This document shows, in pieces, positions 1 to 6,658 of a stretch of DNA of 64,000 nt. Origin of the DNA: Roseibium sp. Sym1 (GTDB lineage Bacteria; Pseudomonadota; Alphaproteobacteria; Rhizobiales; Stappiaceae); assembly GCF_027359675.1 (NCBI RefSeq), contig NZ_CP114786.1:6174501-6238500 (forward strand), written 5' to 3'. The number at the start of each line of letters is the position of its first letter. Positions within the stretch are counted from its first letter, which is position 1. The notes under the pieces are model-generated. The model saw only the letters and a program-made list of their open reading frames with translations, was not told the origin of the DNA and made no database searches. The position numbers and the translations under genes were made by a program.

Positions 1-562
1 GGCCCGTAGGAGCACCCGTGCCCGAGCCTCCCACAGTCGCCGGCATGACTTGAACGAGATGAGCTCCCGCGGGCGTCGCCGTGACAATCGGACGGGCAGC
101 GGCGCTCTGAGCGGGGAATGCGGACGAAGATCCACCCGTTTGGGGCAGGTCCGGCCGGACCGAATTCGCTGGAGAGGGGTTGGCCAGAGATGGGGTGGCC
201 GGAGATCGGGTGGCCGGAGATGGGCTGGAACGGGACGGATTGGGCTGGGCCTGCTGTCCCCCCTGGCCTTGCACCGCCCCGCCGCTCTGCTGTCCGGTCT
301 GTGCAGGCGCCTTGTCGGTCGTGATCAATATGGCCGGCTGCTGCTTGCTGCCCGAGACCGTTACCGTCACCTCCGCATTTGCCGGCAGGGGACTGGCAAC
401 CCGAAGGTCGACCTTGCCGTCGGCGGTCGCGAGACGCACCACGCCTCCCGGCAAATTGCTCTCCACCCTGGCCTTGATTTCCGTTCCCGGCTCAAGCGTC
501 CGCGCAGCAGAGCCGTTGCCGCTCCCCTGGGGCAGTGTGGACGCACTCACCGTTTCAACCAT
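1..562 (-). CDS. FliK-like flagellar hook-length control protein, N-terminal part (runs off left edge)
   Basis: Only the first 187 codons are in the window; the gene continues past base 1. The ATG at 560-562 (reverse strand) has a GGAG about 9 nt upstream, and the upstream in-frame ATG at 570 is closed by a stop after two codons. The first ~85 residues look folded (beta-rich, with an ARVESNLPGG-VVRLATADGK pattern). After that comes a low-complexity Gln/Pro/Ser/Ala linker with tandem SPATR-like pentads. A globular N-terminus followed by a Pro/Gln-rich linker fits alphaproteobacterial FliK-like proteins that control hook length, but the diagnostic C-terminal hook domain is outside the window. 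The reading frame is well supported; the product name is tentative. Confidence 0.6.
   Translation of the reverse strand, partial: MVETVSASTLPQGSGNGSAARTLEPGTEIKARVESNLPGGVVRLATADGKVDLRVASPLPANAEVTVTVSGSKQQPAILITTDKAPAQTGQQSGGAVQGQGGQQAQPNPSRSSPSPATRSPATPSLANPSPANSVRPDLPQTGGSSSAFPAQSAAARPIVTATPAGAHLVQVMPATVGGSGTGAPTG
181..225. repeat. Three tandem 15-bp repeats inside the FliK-like gene
   Basis: Consecutive units TGGCCAGAGATGGGG, TGGCCGGAGATCGGG and TGGCCGGAGATGGGC differ at only a few positions. On the coding (minus) strand they encode a run of five-residue SPATR/SPATP/SLANP-like repeats in the linker. In-frame 15-bp units would let the linker grow or shrink by slippage without a frameshift. 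Confidence 0.75.
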
Positions 563-790
563 CACACCATCTCCGGGTGACCAGGTCCCGCTCACGGGCA
601 TTCATTCGCGGAATCATAAGGCTCGATTATGGCCGGTTTCTTAAGGAATGCCAGAGTTGACACGGATCAAGGCAATGCGGGCCGGTTTCCCGCACCATGC
701 TGTTATCCGCCGGTGTCCTTCTCCCCGACGGTGCTCAAAAAACACTCATGAGGAGGACGCACGTTTCGCCCGAACAAGAGGAGACACAGC

Positions 791-1042
791 GTGAACTGGA
801 TGGATCGCCTGAATGAACGCGCCGAACTGATGGGCAGGATGCTCGATACAATCGGTGCCATGAAGTACATGCCTTCGGGGGCGCAGTCGCAGGCCGTCAT
901 GCGGTCTGCCGCCTATCGCTGCATCAACTGCTCGGAAACGGACGCCTGCCGAACGTGGCTGGAGCAGCACCCGGACGGGGCTGAACACCCGCTCGACCAA
1001 TGCCCGAACGCCGCACTTTTCAACAGCTGGCTGGACAACTGA
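791..1042 (+). CDS. DUF6455-like small protein
   Basis: An 83-residue soluble protein with a helical N-terminus and four cysteines; the C-terminal half carries a CINCSETDAC pattern and an LDQCPNA motif close to the end. This Cys arrangement and length match what I recall of the DUF6455 family in alphaproteobacteria; its function is unknown. The GTG start at 791 is chosen because GAGGAGA lies 6 nt upstream; an in-frame ATG at 800 is the alternative. The cysteines could bind a metal, which is inference only. It stands alone, with a convergent membrane-protein gene directly downstream. Confidence 0.7.
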   Translation: MNWMDRLNERAELMGRMLDTIGAMKYMPSGAQSQAVMRSAAYRCINCSETDACRTWLEQHPDGAEHPLDQCPNAALFNSWLDN

Positions 1043-1060
1043 TCGCTTCCCTCGAAACGC

Positions 1061-1363
1061 TCAACCGTGCTTCCGGCGCCGGCTGAGCCAGAACGCCAGG
1101 CCGGAGGCCAGCGCGCCTCCGACAAATCTGAAGGGAAACATTGCCAGGGCGCCCGCATCCTGGGAGATGGGTAGCGGCAATTGCAGCATGCCGACCGCGG
1201 CCTCGAGAATGAGTGAAAGCGCGGCGGCGGCGAAACCCGCGATCCACAATTTTTGCGCACGGTCGGCGCGCCACCCCAGATAGGCCCCGATCAGGAGCGC
1301 AAACGGGTTCAAGAGACCGGACAGTCCGATCAGGTCGTACCAGGTTTCCGAGAGGGTCATCAT
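1061..1363 (-). CDS. Small integral membrane protein of unknown function
   Basis: A 100-residue protein with three hydrophobic segments (about residues 10-28, 38-60 and 73-92) and a basic C-terminal tail (SRRRKHG), so the tail is probably cytoplasmic. The ATG at 1361-1363 has AGAGGAG a few nucleotides upstream on the minus strand; a second ATG follows immediately. No family recognised. It converges with the DUF6455-like gene, leaving 18 nt between the two stops. Confidence 0.65.
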   Translation of the reverse strand: MMTLSETWYDLIGLSGLLNPFALLIGAYLGWRADRAQKLWIAGFAAAALSLILEAAVGMLQLPLPISQDAGALAMFPFRFVGGALASGLAFWLSRRRKHG

Positions 1364-1857
1364 ATGCTCCTCTTAACGGCAGCCGCCTGAAATTGCGAGA
1401 GACATTTAGGCCTTCTTTTCTGGCCGCCCCCACCTTCCGAAAAATCTGCAACCTGACCCACTGGAGCGCTTTGCGATCAATCAGGGTCATTTGACCGAGG
1501 CGATTTGGCTCGCTGGCGAGGCGGGCCTGGCGCGGAGGTGTTTCCCACCATTAGGGGCCAACGACGCCGGCGTGCCAAACCGCCTGGCCCGCCGGCAGCG
1601 CTGCGCCGCTTGTCCGATGCACCGCATCGCGCTTCGCAACGCGCCTTGCCGTTTGAACCGGATAGTCTCATCAGCAGCAACGTTCAGCACTAATACGTAT
1701 TATTACGAAACTTTTCGTATTCACAAGAACATGAACACCAATTCACATAACTGTCTGTAACTTTACTTTCCTCCGCCATGTGCTAATCTAAATAAATTGG
1801 GCACCCAATACGCGGACCCTAGCCCCTCTTCATTTCTGCTCGGCAAGATTTAAATAC
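1364..1857. other. 494-bp intergenic region without a convincing gene
   Basis: The first ~325 bp is GC-rich and open in several frames without ribosome-binding sites. From about 1690 the composition switches to AT-rich (ACTAATACGTATTATTACG and following), consistent with a promoter region for the downstream zinc-ribbon-like gene. I see no tRNA, terminator or mobile element. The GC-rich part may be a dispersed repeat or gene remnant (see findings). Confidence 0.4.
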
Positions 1858-2112
1858 ATGAATTTACTTGCACCCTTCCATGAAGACGACCCTACCATTG
1901 AAGTATTGGGCAAGACGGATCGACGTCTTGGAATCCAGTGCCACCATTGCGGACGGTTTCGCTACATGAGTGCCGGCCGGTTCTCAGGCGATCAGAAAAT
2001 ATCGGCACTGAGCGAAACCCTGAAATGCGCCGCCTGCGGTTCCAAGGATGTCAGCGCCGTTGCCGTGTCCAGGAACACCGACAACGGCTACTGGCCCGCA
2101 GAAAGCAGCTGA
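1858..2112 (+). CDS. Small zinc-ribbon-like hypothetical protein
   Basis: An 84-residue protein with two Cys knuckles, CHHC (about residues 28-31) and CAAC (about 57-60), spaced as in a single treble-clef or zinc-ribbon module. The rest is polar, with no signal peptide or membrane segment. The ATG at 1858 follows an AT-rich leader with no strong Shine-Dalgarno sequence; the AAGATTTAAATAC stretch before it is weak. Zinc binding is inferred from the cysteines alone; no role or partner is apparent. Confidence 0.55.
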   Translation: MNLLAPFHEDDPTIEVLGKTDRRLGIQCHHCGRFRYMSAGRFSGDQKISALSETLKCAACGSKDVSAVAVSRNTDNGYWPAESS

Positions 2113-2273
2113 CCTCTTCGGATCCCCGGATCCGTTCCACCTTACCGCTGTCCTTTGGCGTTTGGGCAACAGGCGGCCTCGAAGAGGTCTTCTCTCCTGT
2201 CCTTTCAACCGCGCTACATTGCTGCCCATAAGTGCCCGTGATATGGACATCACTGCCAACTGAAAGGATTTTT

Positions 2274-2322
2274 ATGCGCGGATTGCAAGAGTCCCGGTAA
2301 AACCCGGCTGCAGCCAGCCGGG
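2274..2322 (+). promoter_or_regulatory. Candidate leader peptide plus hairpin upstream of the yjhX-like gene
   Basis: AAAGGA (2263-2268) precedes an ATG opening an 8-codon ORF (MRGLQESR, 2274-2300). The ORF is followed at once by a perfect 7-bp hairpin, CCCGGCT (2303-2309)/AGCCGGG (2316-2322). The layout resembles an attenuator or leader, but there is no U-tract, and no peptide-sensing logic can be read from it. Confidence 0.25.
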
Positions 2323-2396
2323 AACAGACAATCAGCACTGCATGCGTTCTGCTGCGGTGACTGCCGGTATGCATAAAATCAGGCAAATCACTATCA

Positions 2397-2654
2397 ATGG
2401 ACATTTCCAAGGCCGAGCAGCGGGTCCTGCACCTGCTGGCTCAAGGCGGCCATATCCTCGTGGAAAAGGACGAGGACGGCCGTATCGTCACGTATGACAC
2501 CGTCACCCGCGAAGGCTGGTTCTGGGGAGGTTGTACTCAGAGACTGTTCCGCAAGCTCAAATACATGCGGTATATCTCCTCGAAAAACGGCGGTCCCTAC
2601 CGCATAACCCAACTGGGTCTCAGGAGGGTTCGGTCACAGCTCAACAACCGGTAA
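2397..2654 (+). CDS. YjhX family (UPF0386) protein
   Basis: An 85-residue protein that aligns well from memory with E. coli YjhX: N-terminal helix with EQRVLHLLAQGG, then a central REGWFWGGCTQRLFRKLK segment, then GGPYRITQLGLRRVRSQLNNR-type ending. YjhX was proposed as the toxin of a YjhX/YjhQ pair and linked to topoisomerase I inhibition; that role is not established for alphaproteobacterial members. No antitoxin-like acetyltransferase gene lies next to it, so a housekeeping or solo role is likely. It converges with soxR; a weak hairpin (GCTTGC/GCAAGC, about 2667-2685) sits between them. Confidence 0.85.
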   Translation: MDISKAEQRVLHLLAQGGHILVEKDEDGRIVTYDTVTREGWFWGGCTQRLFRKLKYMRYISSKNGGPYRITQLGLRRVRSQLNNR

Positions 2655-2694
2655 CCTGAAAACGCTTGCCGGCTGCGCAAGCAGGACCGGCCAT

Positions 2695-3168
2695 TCATCC
2701 GGCCACATCCGGCCGGTCACCGAGCAGATAACGCGGCCCGCGGCCCTTGTTGGCCGCGGCGTCGCCGGCATTGTAGAGCCGGCAGGACTTCAGTGAGAGG
2801 CAGCCGCAGCCGATGCATGAATCCAGCTTGTCCCGTAGCGCCGTCATGCGTGCAATACGCTGATCGAGATGGGCGCGAAACTCCCGGCTGATCCTGGTCC
2901 AGTCCGCCTTGGTTGGTGCCCTGCCTTCGGGCAGGCGCTTGAGCTGCTCCGCGATCTCGGCAATCGAAAACCCGAATTCCTGTGCCACAAGCACGAAGGA
3001 AAGCCGCCGGATGTCGGCCCGCAGAAACCGTCTTTGGCCGCCGGCGTTCCGGCTCGGGTGCACCAGCCCCCTGTCCTCGTAGAACCGGATCGCAGAGACT
3101 GAAAGCCCGGTCCGCTCAGCCAGTTCACCGATGGACAGAGGATCGGTCCCTTTCATAAGCTTTTTCAT
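2695..3168 (-). CDS. soxR: Redox-sensitive MerR-family regulator SoxR
   Basis: The protein has 157 residues: a MerR winged helix (about 11-80, SIGELAERTGLSVSAIRFYE), a dimerisation helix, then the [2Fe-2S] cysteine cluster C118-IG-C121-G-C123-LSLKS-C129, the diagnostic SoxR spacing. Oxidation or nitrosylation of the cluster turns SoxR into an activator that acts by distorting a long promoter spacer. The divergent gene at 3257 has a near-consensus SoxR box in its promoter, so that is the visible target. In alphaproteobacteria SoxR usually answers to redox-cycling compounds directly rather than through soxS, and no soxS is present here. Confidence 0.93.
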   Translation of the reverse strand: MKKLMKGTDPLSIGELAERTGLSVSAIRFYEDRGLVHPSRNAGGQRRFLRADIRRLSFVLVAQEFGFSIAEIAEQLKRLPEGRAPTKADWTRISREFRAHLDQRIARMTALRDKLDSCIGCGCLSLKSCRLYNAGDAAANKGRGPRYLLGDRPDVAG

Positions 3169-3190
3169 TTTTTGGGCTTTCTCCCCTTGA

Positions 3191-3208
3191 CCTCAACCTT
3201 ACTTGAGG
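3191..3208. promoter_or_regulatory. SoxR operator in the soxR/VOC divergent promoter
   Basis: CCTCAACCTTACTTGAGG matches the known SoxR box (CCTCAAGTTAACTTGAGG) at 16 of 18 positions, including both CCTCAA/TTGAGG arms. It overlaps a TTGACC (3187-3192) and a TTATCT (3211-3216) hexamer, giving an 18-nt (or 19-nt) spacer, the long spacer on which MerR-type activators act. It faces the VOC gene. Confidence 0.88.
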
Positions 3209-3256
3209 AATTATCTCCAGTGTCCCAAAAAGGTCAAACCTTGAAAGGACACTGTC

Positions 3257-3646
3257 ATGAGCACGGCATTTCTGGAGCATGTGAACATCACCGTCAGCGA
3301 CCCGGACGCGACGGCCAAGCGGCTGGAGGCCTGGTTCGGCTGGAAGGTGCGCTGGAAGGGCGCCAGCCTCGGTGGCGGAACGACCTATCATATCGGCAAC
3401 GAAACCAGCTATATCGCCGCCTATACGCCACCCGAACCGCCGAACCGGTCCGACGCGGTCAGCTACCACACCCACGGCGGTCTCAATCACGTCGCCGTTG
3501 TGGTCGACGATCTGGACGCCACGGAAGAACGGATCAAGGCCGGCGGTTACAGGACCCACAATCACGGCGACTACGAGCCCGGGCGCCGGTTTTATTTCGA
3601 CGACGACGACGGCATCGAATTCGAGGTGGTCAGCTACACGTCCTGA
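3257..3646 (+). CDS. VOC-family protein, probable SoxR target
   Basis: A 129-residue single vicinal-oxygen-chelate (glyoxalase/bleomycin-resistance) module. It contains the paired beta-alpha-beta halves: FLEHVNITVSDPDATAKRLEAWFG at the start, then GGLNHVAVVVDDLDATEERIKAGG, ending in FYFDDDDGIEFEVVSY. Candidate metal ligands are H8, H76 and E124, inferred from family positions. The ATG at 3257 is preceded by GAAAGGACACTGTC. Substrate is unknown; control by SoxR points to detoxification or sequestration of a redox-active or electrophilic small molecule. A strong hairpin terminator follows. Confidence 0.82.
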   Translation: MSTAFLEHVNITVSDPDATAKRLEAWFGWKVRWKGASLGGGTTYHIGNETSYIAAYTPPEPPNRSDAVSYHTHGGLNHVAVVVDDLDATEERIKAGGYRTHNHGDYEPGRRFYFDDDDGIEFEVVSYTS

Positions 3647-3670
3647 TCTGCGCCGTGAAACGGGAACGAA

Positions 3671-3698
3671 CAAGGGCCGGACTGTCCGGTCCGGCCCT
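3671..3698. terminator. Bidirectional hairpin between the VOC gene and the HlyD gene
   Basis: Perfect 11-bp stem AAGGGCCGGAC (3671-3681)/GTCCGGCCCTT (3688-3698) with a 6-nt loop, between two convergent genes. The flanks have only short T/A runs, so it is not a classical intrinsic terminator on either strand, but its position and stability support termination for both. Confidence 0.7.
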
Positions 3699-3726
3699 TG
3701 CTGTCATTCCGTGTGAGCCGCAACCG

Positions 3727-4968
3727 TCAGTGCCCGGTGAGCACCAGTGTCTGGATCGGGAACAGCAGCGCCTGAAGACGCAGCAGCATGGCGTGCACCA
3801 GGCCGACCGTATCGACCGCGTGCAGGAAGATGAACTCGCCTGTGCCGAGCGGTTCACCCGATGTCAGCCGGTCATGGTTGCTGGTATAGGCGTTGACGAT
3901 GCAGATGGCGCCGGGGGGAAGCTCTTCCAGCCCGTCCTCGTAGAGCGGTTCCAGCATCGTGGTGATCGTTGCCGGCTTCACGGATTGGCTGGTATCGACC
4001 AGCTGTCCGCCCGCATTGACCTGTCCAGAGGCAATCTGGGTCTGCACTTCGGTCACCACCAAAGGGATGATGGTGAAGGGCACTGCCCCGCAGAATGCTT
4101 CCGCGACCATGCCTTCCTTCAGGACCTGGGCCTCGATCTGGCCAAACCCGGCGATGATCCGCTCCCGCTGCGCATCGGCGGGGATCAGAACACCGGCCGG
4201 CCGCATGAACGGATTGACGATGTCACCCTTGCGCAGAATGAACTGGCTGACCGTTCCGTCGACACCGGCATAGACGGTCATCTTCGCCAGTTCCACCTGC
4301 GCCTCGTTGAGGCGCGCCTCGGCGCTTTTCAGCTTTGCCGGCAGAGACACGTTGATCTTGGTCTCGACGAGTTCCTGGTTGGCCTGGGCGGCCCGCAGTC
4401 CGCCGGACCTGGCATCGACCGTGTTCTGCAGTTTCTCGATGTCCCGCTCGCTGACCACATTGGCGTTGCGCTGGAACAGTTCCTGCCGCGTGTCGAGCTC
4501 GTCCTGTGCCTGTTTCAGCGAGGCCTGCGCCTGTTCGACCTGCGCGGTCACCACCGCCAGTTCGCTTTGCGCCAGTGCCAGTTCGCCCCTTGTCTCGGCG
4601 ACCTGCTGTTCGGCCGTCACCACGTCGGCCTCCTGACGCGTGCTGTCCAGCCTGAAGATCGGGTCGCCTGCCTTGACCTCGACCTCCAGCTCGCGCGGGA
4701 CATAGGTCTCGACCACACGGCCGGAACCTTCGGGCAGGATCGGCACCGTCCGGAAGGACGACACTGCCGAGGTCGCGGTCGGATGGTAGTAGAAGATCAG
4801 CGTGATCAGAGCGACGGTCAGCATCAGGCACAGGACGATGCCGTAGCGCAGCTCGTACCAGACCGAATAAAGCGTGATTTCATGACCGATGCGCTTTCCC
4901 TGGACAAATCGGCGGATCAGGAAGTCCGGCAGGATGGTGAGAAGCGAACAGAACAGAAGCTCAAACAT
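3727..4968 (-). CDS. HlyD-family membrane-fusion/periplasmic adaptor protein
   Basis: A 413-residue inner-membrane adaptor. It has a hydrophobic N-terminus, a transmembrane helix at about 43-61, a first lipoyl half-motif (about 80-108), a long coiled-coil hairpin (about 112-228, rich in Gln/Ala/Glu heptads) and the second lipoyl half with a beta-barrel from about 228 on. I start it at the ATG 4966-4968, which overlaps the upstream stop by 8 nt (translational coupling), rather than at a longer in-frame extension reaching 5112 that would lie inside the upstream gene. No transporter or outer-membrane partner lies beside it; the partner is the small membrane protein upstream, as in YiaV/YiaW-type pairs. 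Substrate unknown. Confidence 0.85.
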   Translation of the reverse strand: MFELLFCSLLTILPDFLIRRFVQGKRIGHEITLYSVWYELRYGIVLCLMLTVALITLIFYYHPTATSAVSSFRTVPILPEGSGRVVETYVPRELEVEVKAGDPIFRLDSTRQEADVVTAEQQVAETRGELALAQSELAVVTAQVEQAQASLKQAQDELDTRQELFQRNANVVSERDIEKLQNTVDARSGGLRAAQANQELVETKINVSLPAKLKSAEARLNEAQVELAKMTVYAGVDGTVSQFILRKGDIVNPFMRPAGVLIPADAQRERIIAGFGQIEAQVLKEGMVAEAFCGAVPFTIIPLVVTEVQTQIASGQVNAGGQLVDTSQSVKPATITTMLEPLYEDGLEELPPGAICIVNAYTSNHDRLTSGEPLGTGEFIFLHAVDTVGLVHAMLLRLQALLFPIQTLVLTGH

Positions 4969-5455
4969 GTTTGCCCCCCTCACCTTCTTGCGCGGAAGCC
5001 TGAACGGTCTCTTCGGAAGAAGCGGACATTTCGCCCTCGGCCGCCGGCCCTTCATCGGCGGCGAACTCAACCTCCGTGTCGTGTTCAACAATTGTCTCGG
5101 AGGAGACGCCACCTGTGCCCGCCATCCGGCTCAGTGAATGAGCGATCGATTCAAGAGGGGTCCAGAAATCCGGAAGCTGGATGAAGGCCAGAAGCAGCGC
5201 CGCCACCCAGAAGATGTTGTTGTGAGTGAACAGCGCCAGCAACCCAAGCACCGCAACCAGTTCGAACTGCATGCGACCGTGCTTGTGCGCCAGGCGTTCG
5301 GGGATTGAATGAAGGTGCAGATAAAAAACGCCCGCCAGAATGACACCGATGATCAGCGAGACCAGCATCACCGACATCAACCAGTCGCCACCATCCGCCG
5401 TCGGTATGAAAGGCGGCAAATGATGCGGCGCAAGTTCATGCGCTTGTTCAGACAT
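4961..5455 (-). CDS. Membrane protein, DUF3302/YiaW-like, partner of the HlyD protein
   Basis: A 164-residue protein with a soluble N-terminus, hydrophobic segments near residues 25-48 and 62-90 separated by an HSIPERLAHKHGR loop, and an acidic Glu/Ser/Ala-rich tail. The loop and helices resemble the HDIP..A-KR region of YiaW (DUF3302), which is encoded beside the HlyD-like YiaV in enterobacteria; this similarity is from memory. The ATG at 5455 is preferred to one at 5476 because AGGGGAG lies a few nucleotides upstream of it. It overlaps the HlyD gene by 8 nt, so the two are co-expressed. Confidence 0.7.
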   Translation of the reverse strand: MSEQAHELAPHHLPPFIPTADGGDWLMSVMLVSLIIGVILAGVFYLHLHSIPERLAHKHGRMQFELVAVLGLLALFTHNNIFWVAALLLAFIQLPDFWTPLESIAHSLSRMAGTGGVSSETIVEHDTEVEFAADEGPAAEGEMSASSEETVQASAQEGEGGKHV

Positions 5456-5608
5456 AGATGACTCCCCTAACGCCAAGGCAGCGCTTCACGTGCGCGCGCC
5501 GTTGCGTCAGCTTAGACGGGAAAAAGCCACAAGCGTATGAAAAAGTGTGTCTGTGGAAGAGTTTGGCCAAACCGGCGGCGCACTGATGTCAGCGCCGCCG
5601 ACTACCCA

Positions 5609-6376
5609 TCACCGCGGAGCCATGCGGATTGCACCGTCGAGACGGATGGTCTCGCCGTTGAGCATGTCATTCTCGCAGATGGACCGGACCAGCTGGGCAT
5701 ATTCCGTCGCCTTGCCGAGCCGGGAGGGGAACGGCACCTGCTGACCGAGAGAGTCCTGGACCTCCTGGGACAGGCCGAGCAGCATCGGCGTTTCGAAAAT
5801 GCCGGGTGCGATCGTCATCACGCGGATGCCCGATTTTGAAAGATCCCGCGCAACAGGCAGCGTCATGCCGGCGACACCGGCTTTCGAGGCTGCGTAGGCA
5901 ACCTGGCCGATCTGGCCGTCAAAGGCCGCGACCGAGGCCGTCGAGACGATCACGCCACGCCCACCGTCCGGGGTGACCGGCTCAAGAGCCGCCATGCCCG
6001 TTGCCGCGATCGAAATGCAGCGGAAGGACCCGATCAGGTTGACACCGATCACCTTCTCGAACATGTCCATCGGATGGGGTTCTCCGCGCGACGTCGTTTT
6101 GGCGACCGGTGCAATACCGGCGCAATTGACGAGGATCCGCTCTTGCCCATGGGCGCTGCGCGCGGTCTCGAACCCGGCTTCAACGCTGGCCTGGTCGGTG
6201 ACGTCGACATCCGCAAAGATGCCGTGGATCTCGGAGGCCACCGCGCTCCCATCTTCTGCGTTGCGGTCGAACAGCGTCACCCTGACGCCTTCGGCGGCGA
6301 GCATGCGCGCCGTTGCCGCGCCCAGCCCCGAAGCACCGCCTGTGACAATTGCCGAAAGAGAAGAATCCAGTTTCAA
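5609..6376 (-). CDS. SDR-family 3-hydroxyacyl-CoA dehydrogenase (HSD10-like), TTG start
   Basis: A short-chain dehydrogenase with the cofactor motif TGGASGLG near the N-terminus, an NCAG motif, catalytic Ser in IVSTASVAAFDG and YAASK (Tyr/Lys). The order and the ETPMLLGLSQEVQDSLGQQVPFPSRLGK region are typical of type II 3-hydroxyacyl-CoA dehydrogenases, which oxidise short (often branched) 3-hydroxyacyl-CoAs with NAD. I choose the TTG at 6374-6376 because GGAGG sits 5 nt before it, giving a 255-residue protein, the usual family length; the in-frame ATG at 6391 lies upstream of that ribosome-binding site. Its neighbour is a divergent sulfatase, so no fatty-acid operon is visible here. Confidence 0.85.
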   Translation of the reverse strand: MKLDSSLSAIVTGGASGLGAATARMLAAEGVRVTLFDRNAEDGSAVASEIHGIFADVDVTDQASVEAGFETARSAHGQERILVNCAGIAPVAKTTSRGEPHPMDMFEKVIGVNLIGSFRCISIAATGMAALEPVTPDGGRGVIVSTASVAAFDGQIGQVAYAASKAGVAGMTLPVARDLSKSGIRVMTIAPGIFETPMLLGLSQEVQDSLGQQVPFPSRLGKATEYAQLVRSICENDMLNGETIRLDGAIRMAPR

Positions 6377-6658
6377 GTCAGCCTCCAACATGACCAATCC
6401 ATTGATATCAATAGATTTAATTTTTCCTTTTGACGAAAACGTCAATTTAAGGCGCAAAGTGACCGAGAATGCGTGCCCGGTCAAGCAATTCCGGGTTTCA
6501 CTGTCCTGGCGACCATGAGCTTCACCCCGGCGGCAGGGCAGTTCGACCTCGGGCACGGGCGGGCGTTAACTCAAAAAGGTATTTTGTCGCCACACGAATG
6601 ACTTTTAATTCTGCCGCTCTATCTCCCTGAGTTGCACAGTTTCCAAGGGAGCCATGTG

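Noticed and set aside
181..225. CRISPR-like repeats
   Set aside because: Repeats are contiguous with no spacers and lie in a reading frame.
2316..2350. Possible EcfG promoter (GGAAC ... CGTT)
   Set aside because: The spacer is 19 nt, not the 16-17 nt needed.
2667..2685. Hairpin between yjhX-like and soxR as a terminator
   Set aside because: Only 6 bp and no U-tract; too weak to list separately.
3172..5184. Long open frame on the plus strand over the HlyD and DUF3302-like genes
   Set aside because: It is antisense to two well-supported genes, has no family pattern, and arises from high GC codon bias.
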